This document shows positions 52,881 through 61,115 of a stretch of 64,000 nt of DNA, one piece after another. The translations under genes and the position numbers were made by a program. Each line of letters starts with the position of its first letter. The first letter of the stretch is position 1. Source of the DNA: an uncultured Collinsella sp. (lineage in GTDB: Bacteria; Actinomycetota; Coriobacteriia; Coriobacteriales; Coriobacteriaceae); the NCBI GenBank assembly GCA_959020715.1, contig CAUESV010000003.1:124001-188000 (forward strand). Direction: 5' to 3'. The notes under the pieces were generated by a model. That model was given only the letters and a program-made list of their open reading frames with translations. It did not search any database and was not told where the DNA came from.

Positions 52881-52953
52881 TTATGCAGCTGCGCGCAGAG
52901 CGGGCGTAGTAAAATTTGAACCACTGAACTGCCCCGTACAAAAGGAGATTCCC

Positions 52954-53202
52954 ATGCATGACGTCGGAATGAACATGAGCCAGCTTGCCATGAGCGTCAA
53001 GCAGGTCGACGACACCATCGAGCTCGCTCACGAATGGAGCCATCAGTTGCTGCATGCGACCGAGAATTTTGACATGGAGCGCATCGGCGCCAAGCTCGAG
53101 GCCGCCATGACCGCGCTGCACGAGGCGCATGACGCGCTCGAGGGCTACGAAGAGGCCATCGAGGCCGACCACAACTCCGTCGGCTCCGTGAAGCTGGTGT
53201 AA
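52954..53202 (+). CDS. Small helical protein upstream of nikR
   Basis: 82 aa with AAAAGGAGA upstream. It is predicted all-helical with heptad-like spacing, acidic, and has seven His (including HEWSHQLLH and LHEAHDAL), which could bind metal. No family recognised. Its stop is 1 bp before the nikR GTG, so it is probably co-translated with NikR and linked to nickel or hydrogenase physiology. Confidence 0.7.
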   Translation: MHDVGMNMSQLAMSVKQVDDTIELAHEWSHQLLHATENFDMERIGAKLEAAMTALHEAHDALEGYEEAIEADHNSVGSVKLV

Positions 53203-53203
53203 C

Positions 53204-53692
53204 GTGGCCGAACACGAGCATCCACACGGGGCGGACGGTGACGCAGGCTGCCACTGTAGTGGCTCCGGCTCCGAGCTGGTCCGTTTTTCGGTTACCGCAC
53301 CGGACGACCTGCTGCGCCGTTTTGACGAGCAGATCGCACGCCGCGGCGACGTGGCCAACCGATCCGAGGCCGTGCGCGACCTGATTCGCGCCTCGATCGC
53401 CAAAGAGCAGATGCGCACGCCCGATGAGCACGTTATCGGGTCGCTCACTATGATCTACGACCATCACACCGGCGATCTGACGCGCCGCCTGGACGAGGTG
53501 CAGCACGACTACACCAACGAGATCGTATCGACCATGCACGTGCATCTGGATCACCACAACTGCCTGGAGATTCTGGCGCTCAAGGGTCGCGGCGAGCGCG
53601 TCTACGAACTAGCCGACCGCCTGCTGGGCCTGCGCGGCGTTAAGCACGGCGAGCTCACGTGCGCCGCCACCAAGCAGAGCCTGGGGCTGTAG
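53204..53692 (+). CDS. nikR: Nickel-responsive regulator NikR with metal-rich N-terminus
   Basis: 162 aa from GTG 53204. A ribbon-helix-helix DNA-binding domain at about 24-68 (RFSVTAPDDLLRRFDEQ, NRSEAVRDLIR) and a C-terminal ACT-like nickel-binding domain (MIYDHHTGDL, STMHVHLDHHNCLEIL carries the His and Cys nickel ligands). Typical NikR has ~135 residues; here ~24 residues precede the RHH domain and hold three His and two Cys (HEHPHG, GCHCSG), possibly an extra metal site. It is upstream of hypF-C-D-E, so it probably links nickel supply to hydrogenase maturation. Confidence 0.93.
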   Translation: MAEHEHPHGADGDAGCHCSGSGSELVRFSVTAPDDLLRRFDEQIARRGDVANRSEAVRDLIRASIAKEQMRTPDEHVIGSLTMIYDHHTGDLTRRLDEVQHDYTNEIVSTMHVHLDHHNCLEILALKGRGERVYELADRLLGLRGVKHGELTCAATKQSLGL

Positions 53693-53715
53693 CGGGATTT
53701 CCCGCAGCGCACCTG

Positions 53716-53785
53716 CCAAAAAGGGACAGGTTTGTTTTGGCAGGTTTAGCGTTTTACCTACCAAAACAAACCTGTCCCTTTTTGG
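53716..53785. repeat. GGGAC-core palindrome with perfect 25-bp arms
   Basis: 53716-53740 and 53761-53785 are exact reverse complements (CCAAAAAGGGACAGGTTTG plus TTTTGG). It lies between nikR and hypF, 23 bp before the hypF ATG. A solo copy of its right arm is at 62723-62747. Confidence 0.85.
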
Positions 53786-53808
53786 TCGGTTTTGATGAGG
53801 AGTGTCGC

Positions 53809-56493
53809 ATGCGGCATGTGCATATTCATGTGACGGGCATTGTGCAGGGCGTTGGCATGCGACCATTTGTGTATCGCGAGGCCATGGCGCATGGCATTTG
53901 CGGATGGGTGCTCAACGCGGGCGACGGCGTGCATATCGAGGCGCACGCTCCGGCCGATGCGCTCGATGCTTTTGCTGCCGCGCTTTCTGAGCATGCGCCT
54001 GCGGCAGCCCGCGTAGAGCATGTCGAGGTTGTGGGCTTGGCAGCCAACGGTTGGGACGCCGCCAATGAACAGGGTTTTCGCATTGTGGCGTCGCAGGACC
54101 AGACCGCGCACACGACGCTCGTCTCGCCCGATATCGCCACCTGCGACGATTGCCTGCGTGAGTTGTTCGATCCCGCCGACCGACGCTATCACTACCCCTT
54201 TATCAACTGCACCAACTGCGGCCCACGCTTTACCATCATCCGGTCGCTGCCGTATGACCGAGCGGCTACCTCGATGGACCGTTTCCCCATGTGCCCCGCC
54301 TGCGCCGCAGAGTATGCCGATCCACTCGACCGTCGCTTTCACGCACAGCCCGATGCCTGCTTTGGTTGCGGGCCGCATATTACGTGGCGCGAGGCTGTGA
54401 ACGGCGATGCGTGCGGGAATTCGTCCGCGGCACCGGCCGTCGGCACCACACGCGAGGCCAGCGACGCCATTATCGAGCGCTGCGTTGAGCTGCTGGCCAG
54501 CGGTGGCATCGTCGCCATCAAGGGCCTGGGCGGATTTCATCTAGCCTGTGACGCTGCCAACGAGCAGGCGGTGGCCGAGCTGCGCCGTCGCAAGCGTCGC
54601 AGCAATAAGCCGCTTGCCGTCATGGTGCGCAGTCTTGCTGATACCGAGCGCCTTTGTCATATCGACGATGCTGAACGCGATCTGCTCGCTGGCAGTATCC
54701 GCCCCATCGTGCTGCTGCGCCGGCGCACTGTTGGCGAGGGCAACGGCGGTTCCCCCGACTTCCTCGCCCTCGCGCCATCTGTCGTGCATGACCTGCCCGA
54801 GCTTGGCGTTATGCTCCCCTACACCCCGCTTCAGCATCTTCTGCTTGCAGCCGCCGCGTCGCACGGTATGCACGCGCTCGTCATGACCAGCGGAAACCTG
54901 AGCGAAGAACCCATAGAGACCGACGACGATCTTGCCTGGGAACACCTCGTTGCCGCCGGCATCGCCGACGCGTTGCTCGGTAACGACCGCGCGATCCTCT
55001 CGCGCTACGACGACTCCGTGGTACGCGTGGTCGACGGCGCTGTTATGCCCGTGCGCCGCGCTCGCGGATATGCACCCCAGCCGCTGCCGTTGCCGGCGCT
55101 CGACGGCGCTCCGTCCTGTGTGCTCGCCTGCGGGCCACAACAAAAGGCCACGATTGCGCTCACGCGTGAAGGGACGAACGGCAAGGCGACCTGTTTTGTG
55201 TCGCAGCATATCGGCGATGTTGAAAACGGCGGGACCTTCGATGCCTGGAACGCCGCGCGCACGCGCTTGGAAAACCTCTTTGACCTGGCGCCTGCCGCCT
55301 TGGCATGCGACATGCATTCCAGCTATCTGTCGAGCCAGTGGGCGCGCGAACAAGCGCAGAAACAGGGTATGCCGCTTGTTGAGGTTCAACATCATCATGC
55401 GCACATCGCGAGCGTAATGGCCGAGGCCATCGCCGCGGGCCAGCTTACAACCGACGCGCGCGTCCTTGGCATCGCCTTTGACGGCACCGGCGCCGGCACC
55501 GATGGGACCATTTGGGGCGGCGAGTTTCTTGTTGCCAGCCTTGGCGGCTTTGAGCGCGCCGCGCATTTGCGCACCTGGGCGCTCCCCGGTGGGGCGGCCT
55601 CCGTACGCGACGCTCGACGCAACGCCTTTGCCCTGCTCAGTGAGCTCGGTCTGCTCGAGCACCCAGGTGCCGCTCGGCTTTTGGACAGCCTCGACGAGCA
55701 AACGCGCAGCGTGACAGCCACCATGATCGAGCGCGGCATCAATAGCCCGCGTACCAGCAGCATGGGGCGTCTCTTTGATGCCGCGGCAGCGATTCTGGGC
55801 ATCTGCGGCAAGGCAACCTACGAGGGCGAACCCGCCATAGAACTCGAAGCCGCCGCCTGGCGCGCGCTTGACGGCGAAATCAGCCGTTTCGCCGGCAAGC
55901 AGGTGGGCGTATCCGCATCCGTCTCAACGTCGCTGGACAGTTTGTTCAGATACGTATTAACTACTAACCCCCTATCTGGCATGTTTGCCTCAGATTTGGC
56001 CAAAATAGGCTCTCCGGACACCCTATTTACAGCAAGCGTGCCCGGCACAGGCCCCAAATCGGCCCATTTGGAGTCCTCACAGACGACTTTTGCCACCCAA
56101 AGCCGCTCTAAAAAATACGTATCTGAACTAACTGTCCAGGCTGCCTCGGACAGCCCTTTCGTTCTGGACCCCAAGCCACTTTTTGAGGCACTTTTGAGCA
56201 GAATCGAGACCGGAGAATCCGCCGACCGGCTCGCGCTCGACTTCCATATCGCCATCGCGCACTCTTCGGCACGAATTGCACGCGAAATCTGCGCGCGCGA
56301 AGGCATCGATACCGTCGCGCTCTCGGGCGGCGTGTTCATGAACCGGCTTTTGCTTCAGCTCCTCACCCGCAATCTTAAAGACGCAGGCCTTACGGTCTTG
56401 ATTCCCCAAACCGTGCCCGTTAACGACGGCTGTATCGCCTACGGTCAGGCGGCAGTCGCACGCGCCCGCCTCGCGCAGATCGCATCGCAATAG
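53809..56493 (+). CDS. hypF: Carbamoyltransferase HypF with in-frame insertion
   Basis: 894 aa from ATG 53809 with GAGGAG upstream; the family is usually ~750-780. An acylphosphatase domain (1-90, VTGIVQGVGMRPFVYR) is followed by two zinc fingers (CDDC, CTNC, CPAC, CFGC; about 107-190), a YrdC-like domain (about 215-400) and a Kae1-like carbamoyltransferase domain (HHHAH and the LSGGVFMNRLLL motif). HypF makes the cyanide ligand of [NiFe] hydrogenase from carbamoyl phosphate. Residues about 709-777 are encoded by a block with inverted ends of lower GC and interrupt a variable loop of the last domain. Confidence 0.95.
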   Translation: MRHVHIHVTGIVQGVGMRPFVYREAMAHGICGWVLNAGDGVHIEAHAPADALDAFAAALSEHAPAAARVEHVEVVGLAANGWDAANEQGFRIVASQDQTAHTTLVSPDIATCDDCLRELFDPADRRYHYPFINCTNCGPRFTIIRSLPYDRAATSMDRFPMCPACAAEYADPLDRRFHAQPDACFGCGPHITWREAVNGDACGNSSAAPAVGTTREASDAIIERCVELLASGGIVAIKGLGGFHLACDAANEQAVAELRRRKRRSNKPLAVMVRSLADTERLCHIDDAERDLLAGSIRPIVLLRRRTVGEGNGGSPDFLALAPSVVHDLPELGVMLPYTPLQHLLLAAAASHGMHALVMTSGNLSEEPIETDDDLAWEHLVAAGIADALLGNDRAILSRYDDSVVRVVDGAVMPVRRARGYAPQPLPLPALDGAPSCVLACGPQQKATIALTREGTNGKATCFVSQHIGDVENGGTFDAWNAARTRLENLFDLAPAALACDMHSSYLSSQWAREQAQKQGMPLVEVQHHHAHIASVMAEAIAAGQLTTDARVLGIAFDGTGAGTDGTIWGGEFLVASLGGFERAAHLRTWALPGGAASVRDARRNAFALLSELGLLEHPGAARLLDSLDEQTRSVTATMIERGINSPRTSSMGRLFDAAAAILGICGKATYEGEPAIELEAAAWRALDGEISRFAGKQVGVSASVSTSLDSLFRYVLTTNPLSGMFASDLAKIGSPDTLFTASVPGTGPKSAHLESSQTTFATQSRSKKYVSELTVQAASDSPFVLDPKPLFEALLSRIETGESADRLALDFHIAIAHSSARIAREICAREGIDTVALSGGVFMNRLLLQLLTRNLKDAGLTVLIPQTVPVNDGCIAYGQAAVARARLAQIASQ
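55933..56139. repeat. 207-bp element with 26-bp inverted ends inside hypF
   Basis: 55933-55958 and 56114-56139 are inverted copies with 25 of 26 matches (CTGGACAGTT(T/A)GTTCAGATACG + TATT). The block is exactly 69 codons, has no stop in the hypF frame, and is AT-richer than the gene around it. No clear target duplication is visible. Confidence 0.75.
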
Positions 56494-56626
56494 CCCGATC
56501 TTGCTCGTCGCCGCGCCAACTGTCTCACGGGCGTAACGCGTTTGCCCGCGAACCCCGCGAGCGCTACCATCAAACGATAGATTATCCAGCGCCCATCCAG
56601 CGCAAAGCGTATAAAAGGGGAACACT

Positions 56627-56887
56627 ATGTGCCTTGCCGTTCCCGGTAAAGTAGTCAAACGCGACGAAGACCTCAAGGCCACCGTCGACATGATGGGCAT
56701 CGAGCGCCCTGTTTCGCTGAGACTCGTGCCGACGGCGCAGGTAGGCGACTATGTTCTCGTACACGCCGGCTTTGGCATCCAGATTGTCGATGAGCAGGAA
56801 GCGCAAGAGACGCTCGAGCTGGCCAACGCCATGACCGAACTGGTCGAAGAAGACCAGCTCGCCACCAACCCGGCGGAGGCTTACTAG
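56627..56887 (+). CDS. hypC: Hydrogenase assembly chaperone HypC
   Basis: 86 aa with AGGGGAA upstream. The N-terminal MCLAVPGKV with Cys 2 is diagnostic. HypC carries the iron with its CN and CO ligands between HypD and the hydrogenase large subunit. Its stop shares a base with the hypD start. Confidence 0.96.
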   Translation: MCLAVPGKVVKRDEDLKATVDMMGIERPVSLRLVPTAQVGDYVLVHAGFGIQIVDEQEAQETLELANAMTELVEEDQLATNPAEAY

Positions 56888-57999
56888 TGGCGCCCGAGCA
56901 GCCGGCTCGCTCCGGTATCGACTTCTCGGCATTCCGCGATCCCAAGCTGGCTCGCGAGCTCATCGAGCGCATTCATGGGCTTGTCGGCGACCGCGCCATC
57001 AACCTCATGGAAGTCTGCGGCACGCATACCGTGAGCATCGGACGCTATGGCTTTCGCTCCATTATGCCTGCCGGGCTCAAACTGCTGAGCGGCCCGGGGT
57101 GCCCCGTTTGCGTCACCGCCAACCGCGATATCGACCATGCAATCGCGCTCGCCAAGATGGACGGCGCCATCATCACCACCTTTGGTGACATGATGCGCGT
57201 TCCCGGGTCGTCTACCTCGCTCGCCGCGCAAAAGGCGGCGGGGCGCGATATTCGCATTGTGTACTCCCCGCTCGATGCACTCGATATCGCCGAACACAAC
57301 CCCGATCGCTCGGTCATCTTTATGGGCGTCGGCTTTGAGACCACGACGCCCACCATCGCCGCCGCCATCCTGGAGGCAGACACGCGCGGGCTGCAGAATT
57401 TCTCGGTCTACTGTGCCCATAAGACCACGCCGCCGGCACTGCGCGCCATCGCCAACGATCCCGAGACCACCATCGACGGCTTTATCCTGCCGGGGCACGT
57501 CGCCACCATCACGGGCTTAGCCCCCTTTGACTTTTTGGTCGACGAGTTTAAGACCCCTGGTGTGGTCACGGGATTTGAGCCGGTCGATATCCTGCAGGGC
57601 ATCCACATGCTGGTCCAGATGGTTGTCGAGAGCCGGCCCGCGATTGACAACGCCTACCGCCGCGGTGTCAATGCCGACGGCAATCCCGTGGCGCGCCAGC
57701 TGGTCGAGCAGGTATTTGAGCCGTGCGATACCACATGGCGCGGGCTGGGGCTGATTGCCAACTCGGGCCTTTCCATCCGCCCCGAGTTCTCGCGCTTTGA
57801 TGCCCGTGCTCGCTTTGACGTGCCCGTTGAGGCGACGGTCGAGCCGCGCGGGTGCCGTTGCGGCGACGTGCTGCGCGGGGCCATTGCGCCGAGCAGCTGC
57901 CCGCTCTTTGGCCGCACCTGCACGCCCGAGCACCCCGTCGGCCCGTGCATGGTGAGCTCCGAGGGCAGTTGCGCGGCGTACTACCGCTACCGCGACTAG
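56887..57999 (+). CDS. hypD: Hydrogenase maturation protein HypD
   Basis: 370 aa from a GTG that overlaps the hypC stop. Motifs: MEVCGTHT, GPGCPVCVT, TFGDMMRVPGS, GFETT and the C-terminal iron-sulfur cysteines (RGCRCGDV, CPLFGRTCTPEHPVGPCMVS, EGSCAAYY). HypD reduces and holds the Fe(CN)2CO unit with HypC and HypE. Confidence 0.97.
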   Translation: MAPEQPARSGIDFSAFRDPKLARELIERIHGLVGDRAINLMEVCGTHTVSIGRYGFRSIMPAGLKLLSGPGCPVCVTANRDIDHAIALAKMDGAIITTFGDMMRVPGSSTSLAAQKAAGRDIRIVYSPLDALDIAEHNPDRSVIFMGVGFETTTPTIAAAILEADTRGLQNFSVYCAHKTTPPALRAIANDPETTIDGFILPGHVATITGLAPFDFLVDEFKTPGVVTGFEPVDILQGIHMLVQMVVESRPAIDNAYRRGVNADGNPVARQLVEQVFEPCDTTWRGLGLIANSGLSIRPEFSRFDARARFDVPVEATVEPRGCRCGDVLRGAIAPSSCPLFGRTCTPEHPVGPCMVSSEGSCAAYYRYRD

Positions 58000-58047
58000 C
58001 CCGGACACACCCGCACACCGGCACCACCCACGATTGGAGTTTTCGAT

Positions 58048-59082
58048 ATGTCCCATAGCGTTACCGATAGCACCGTCCTGCTGGGCCACGGCTCCGGCGG
58101 CCAGATGATGAAACGCATCATCGATGAGGTCTTTTTGGATGCCTTTGGGTCGCCCGAGCTGCTCGAAGGCAACGACGCCGGCGCCGCCGCGCTGCCCGCG
58201 AGCGGGCGCATCGCCATGTCGACCGACAGCTTTGTAGTCTCGCCGCAGTTCTTCCCCGGTGGCAATATCGGCCGACTCGCCGTATGCGGAACCGTCAACG
58301 ATGTCGCGACCTCGGGTGCCAATGTGCGCTACCTGTCGTGCGGCTTTATCCTCGAAGAGGGTTATCCCATGGACAAGCTGCGTCAGATTGTGCAGACCAT
58401 GGCCGAGACGGCGCGCGAGGCGGGCGTGGCGATCATCACCGGCGACACCAAAGTGGTTGAGCGCGGCGGGGCCGACGGCGTCTACATCAATACCGCCGGC
58501 GTGGGCGAAGTGCCCGTGGGCGTGACGCTCAGTGGCGCCAACTGCCGCCCCGGCGACGTCATTCTGGTATCGGGTACGCTGGGCGACCACGGTATCGCCA
58601 TCATGAGCCAACGCGAGGGCTTGGCGTTTTCGAGCACGATTGAAAGCGATGCCGCACCGCTCAACCACCTGATTGCCGACGTTCTGGCCGCAGCACCCGA
58701 CACGCGCTGCTTTCGCGACCCCACGCGCGGTGGCCTGGCGTCCACACTCAACGAGTTTGCCCAGGCCAGCAATGTTGCCATGGAGGTCGACGAGGATGCC
58801 GTGCCCGTGCGTCCCGATGTGCAGGCGGCTTGCGAAATGCTCGGCTACGATGTGCTGCAGGTGGCAAACGAGGGCAAGATGGTTGCCGTCGTGCCGGCCG
58901 AGCAAGCCGATGCCGCGCTGAGCGCCATGCGCGCCGCCCGCTACGGCGAGAACGCCGCCATCATCGGTCGCGTGCTGCCACTTGCCGAGGGCGCCCGACC
59001 CGCCGTGCGCGTACGCACCGGCTGGGGCTCGACCCGCATCCTCGACATGCTCGTGGGGGAGCAGCTGCCGAGAATTTGCTAA
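58048..59082 (+). CDS. hypE: Hydrogenase maturation protein HypE
   Basis: 344 aa. An AIR synthase-like fold with GSGGQMMKRIIDEVF near the start, and the invariant C-terminal PRIC whose Cys receives the carbamoyl group from HypF and is dehydrated to thiocyanate. 48 bp after hypD with GGAG upstream. Hydrogenase structural genes are not in the window. Confidence 0.97.
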   Translation: MSHSVTDSTVLLGHGSGGQMMKRIIDEVFLDAFGSPELLEGNDAGAAALPASGRIAMSTDSFVVSPQFFPGGNIGRLAVCGTVNDVATSGANVRYLSCGFILEEGYPMDKLRQIVQTMAETAREAGVAIITGDTKVVERGGADGVYINTAGVGEVPVGVTLSGANCRPGDVILVSGTLGDHGIAIMSQREGLAFSSTIESDAAPLNHLIADVLAAAPDTRCFRDPTRGGLASTLNEFAQASNVAMEVDEDAVPVRPDVQAACEMLGYDVLQVANEGKMVAVVPAEQADAALSAMRAARYGENAAIIGRVLPLAEGARPAVRVRTGWGSTRILDMLVGEQLPRIC

Positions 59083-59187
59083 CGACAAAGGCTCAGGGCT
59101 ATTAAAGATATTCAGATTCCAAACATGCCCGGCACGCATGCCCAGTATCATGGGGTGCGTTTTACAACTCAAGCGGCAGGAGCACCC

Positions 59188-59856
59188 ATGGCAGCGGATT
59201 ATTCCCATGTGATTTTTGACCTGGACGGCACCATCCTCAACACGCTCGAGGACCTGGCGGCCGCCGGCAACCATACCTGCGAGATGCACGGCTGGCCCAC
59301 GTTTGCCGTAGACGAGTACCGCTACAAGGTGGGAAACGGCATGCTCAAGCTGGTCGAGCGCTTTATGCCCGCCGAGTACGCGGGCGACGGCCGTATGTTT
59401 GAGCAGACGCTTGCCGAGTTTAGGGCCTATTACGGCGAGCACAAGGAGGACCACACCGCCCCCTATGCCGGTACGATCGAGATGCTCGACCGCCTGCGCG
59501 CCGCGGGCGTGCAGCTTGCCGTGCTCACCAACAAGGACCACGTCTCGGCGGCTCCGCTTATCGAGAAGTATTTTGGTTCCGAGCGCTTTGCGCTGGTACA
59601 GGGCCGTGTCGATGCGTTTCCCCCCAAGCCCGAGGCACCTGTTACGCTGCATGTGATGAAAGAGCTAGGCGCCGATCCGTCGACCACGCTCTATGTGGGC
59701 GATTCCAATGTCGATGTTCTGACCGGTCACAACGCCGGCCTTAAGAGCGCGGGCGTCAGCTGGGGCTTCCGCGGCCGTGCAGAGCTGGAGGCCGCCGGCG
59801 CCGACTACGTGGTGGACACCCAGGCAGAGCTCGCGGCGCTGATTCTGGGCGAGTAA
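59188..59856 (+). CDS. HAD-family hydrolase, phosphoglycolate phosphatase-like
   Basis: 222 aa from ATG 59188 with AGGAGC upstream. HAD motif I FDLDGTILNT, motif II VLTNKD, and motifs III/IV with KPEAP and VGDSNVD. A helical cap (about 20-85) places it with phosphoglycolate phosphatase or related sugar-phosphate phosphatases. It follows hypE by 105 bp and may be read through from the hyp operon, but has no known link to it. Confidence 0.88.
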   Translation: MAADYSHVIFDLDGTILNTLEDLAAAGNHTCEMHGWPTFAVDEYRYKVGNGMLKLVERFMPAEYAGDGRMFEQTLAEFRAYYGEHKEDHTAPYAGTIEMLDRLRAAGVQLAVLTNKDHVSAAPLIEKYFGSERFALVQGRVDAFPPKPEAPVTLHVMKELGADPSTTLYVGDSNVDVLTGHNAGLKSAGVSWGFRGRAELEAAGADYVVDTQAELAALILGE

Positions 59857-59898
59857 CGAGCGACACTGCTTAACGCAGCTGCGACAATTCTTCCGCGC

Positions 59899-60068
59899 GG
59901 AAAGCGCATCCCGTTTTGGAGCTCCGGAATGGGATGCGCTTTCCGTTTGAGGCGCGTCGGGGAAACGGCATCCCGTTTCAGAGCAATATTCCGGGTCGCA
60001 CTTTCCGCAACCCACCCCATCCGGAAAATGCGACCCACTATTCGGTCAAAAACCGGGTCGCGGTTTCC
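59899..60068. repeat. 46-bp palindromic array, locus C (three units)
   Basis: Units 59899-59944, 59961-60006 and 60023-60068 are each 46 bp, with 16-bp spacers. Unit 1 has perfect 14-bp arms (GGAAAGCGCATCCC). In units 2 and 3 the better partner is the neighbouring unit's arm (GGGTCGCACTTTCC with GGAAAATGCGACCC across the spacer). Confidence 0.85.
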
Positions 60069-60100
60069 CAAGCACTCGATGCAACGCTGGCACAAGGAGT

Positions 60101-60140
60101 GTCCCCAACTGCCGGCAGAAAAGAAACGTCCCCAGCTGCC
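60101..60140. repeat. Diverged GGGGAC repeat
   Basis: On the plus strand GTCCCCAACTGCCGGCAG is followed by AACGTCCCCAGCTGCC: two GTCCCC words in the same orientation around a CTGCCGGCAG palindrome. It resembles the GGGAC-core family but is not a full palindrome. Confidence 0.5.
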
Positions 60141-60218
60141 GCCTTCGGCAGCGATGGCAACGCCACAGGTACAAGCGCCACTTTAAGCCAGCCAAGGGAA
60201 CGACGTTGTTTTGGCAAA

Positions 60219-60366
60219 GTCAGCGAAAGCCCGCCAGAGCGAGCAAGGTGCCTTGAAACAAGGCGGCATTGACCTTCTGGTCATGCCGCCGAAGTTGAAA
60301 GGCAGATTGCCGCTCTGGCGGGCTTGCAGCGTCGAGCAGTTGCGGCGTTTGGTAAAACGCCGCAAC
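60219..60366 (-). ncRNA. Candidate structured RNA element, copy A
   Basis: Read on the minus strand, starting 3 bases after the lipoprotein stop: hairpin 60366-60339 (12-bp stem, TACC loop), then GACGCTGC, a 15-bp perfect outer stem (60227-60241 with 60311-60325), a middle stem GCAA..TGCCTT/AAGGCA..TTGC (60243-60254 with 60299-60310), and an inner hairpin GGCGGCAT-GACC, loop AGAA, GGTC, bulged A, ATGCCGCC (60262-60290). It may serve as 3' UTR or terminator of the lipoprotein mRNA. Confidence 0.65.
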
Positions 60367-60369
60367 GAA

Positions 60370-60927
60370 CTAGCTCAGCATTGCATCCATCATCTCGGAG
60401 TTGACGGAGTCGTCGGCAGACCACTCGCCGTCGTCGTTGCAGGTGTACTTGAAGATAACCGTGGTCTTCCTGGGCTCGGTGGCCTTGGTCACATCGACCA
60501 TAACCTGACCGGCCATCTTGTACAGCTCGTCATCGGAAGGAACCGTATCAAGCGCGGCGACCTTCTCCTGATACTGGGTGGAAAAGTCCTCGACGATCTT
60601 GTTCATGGACTTGCAGGTGATGGAGACCTCGGCGGTCGCGACACCCTTGTCCTCGTCGACCGTCACGTCGCCGATCTTGTAGTCAAAGCCCTCGAGATAG
60701 GTCTTGGCATACTCCTTGGGATCGATACCCAGCTGCTCGAACTCGTCGCCCGAAGCCTCCTCCAGACCAGAGAGGAAGTCGTCGCCACCGTTCTTGACCT
60801 CGTCAAACTGCGTCGTAAGATCCTCGGTGATGAGCTCCTCAACCGAAGGACCTCCACAGCCGGAAAGCAGGACCACGCATGCAACCAAGACGGCCATGAG
60901 GGGCGCAAGCAGCAGCTTCTTTTTCAT
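60370..60927 (-). CDS. Lipoprotein of unknown function
   Basis: 185 aa from ATG 60927 with GGAGG upstream. A lipoprotein signal peptide MKKKLLLAPLMAVLVACVVL leads to the lipobox LSGC (Cys 24). The mature part is acidic with a helical N-terminal half and a beta-rich C-terminal half, reminiscent of small DUF lipoproteins common in gut Actinobacteria; no exact family recognised. Its 3' end abuts structured element copy A. Confidence 0.85.
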   Translation of the reverse strand: MKKKLLLAPLMAVLVACVVLLSGCGGPSVEELITEDLTTQFDEVKNGGDDFLSGLEEASGDEFEQLGIDPKEYAKTYLEGFDYKIGDVTVDEDKGVATAEVSITCKSMNKIVEDFSTQYQEKVAALDTVPSDDELYKMAGQVMVDVTKATEPRKTTVIFKYTCNDDGEWSADDSVNSEMMDAMLS

Positions 60928-61115
60928 GTTGTTCCTCCCAATGAGCGGCACCGCGCTTCTCGGACGCGGCACACGTTGTAATAAGTAAGCCCATACTATC
61001 CACTTATGAACACCCTCGGCAACGCGAAGGCGCGGTCGGTTCGTTTTAGCGTCCGAACGGTTTGCAAGCCCGCCCAACGTGCAATAAAACGCTTCCCCGC
61101 GGTGCAATATCAGAG
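60928..61115. other. Intergenic region upstream of the lipoprotein
   Basis: Part of a 321-bp gap that continues into the IS200-type element end at 61116. On the minus strand a TAGTAT near 60998 could be a -10 box for the lipoprotein gene, but no -35 partner is clear. I see no gene. Confidence 0.4.

Larger units (their letters stand above)
59857..60369. other. Intergenic region filled with palindromes
   Basis: A 513-bp gap between convergent genes. From left to right it holds the 46-bp array (59899-60068), a GTCCCC repeat (60101-60140) and structured element copy A (60219-60366). No coding sequence is supported. Confidence 0.75.

Noticed and set aside
53192..59082. Complete hydrogenase operon
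   Set aside because: Only maturation genes (hypA, F, C, D, E) and nikR are present; hypB and hydrogenase structural subunits are not in this window.
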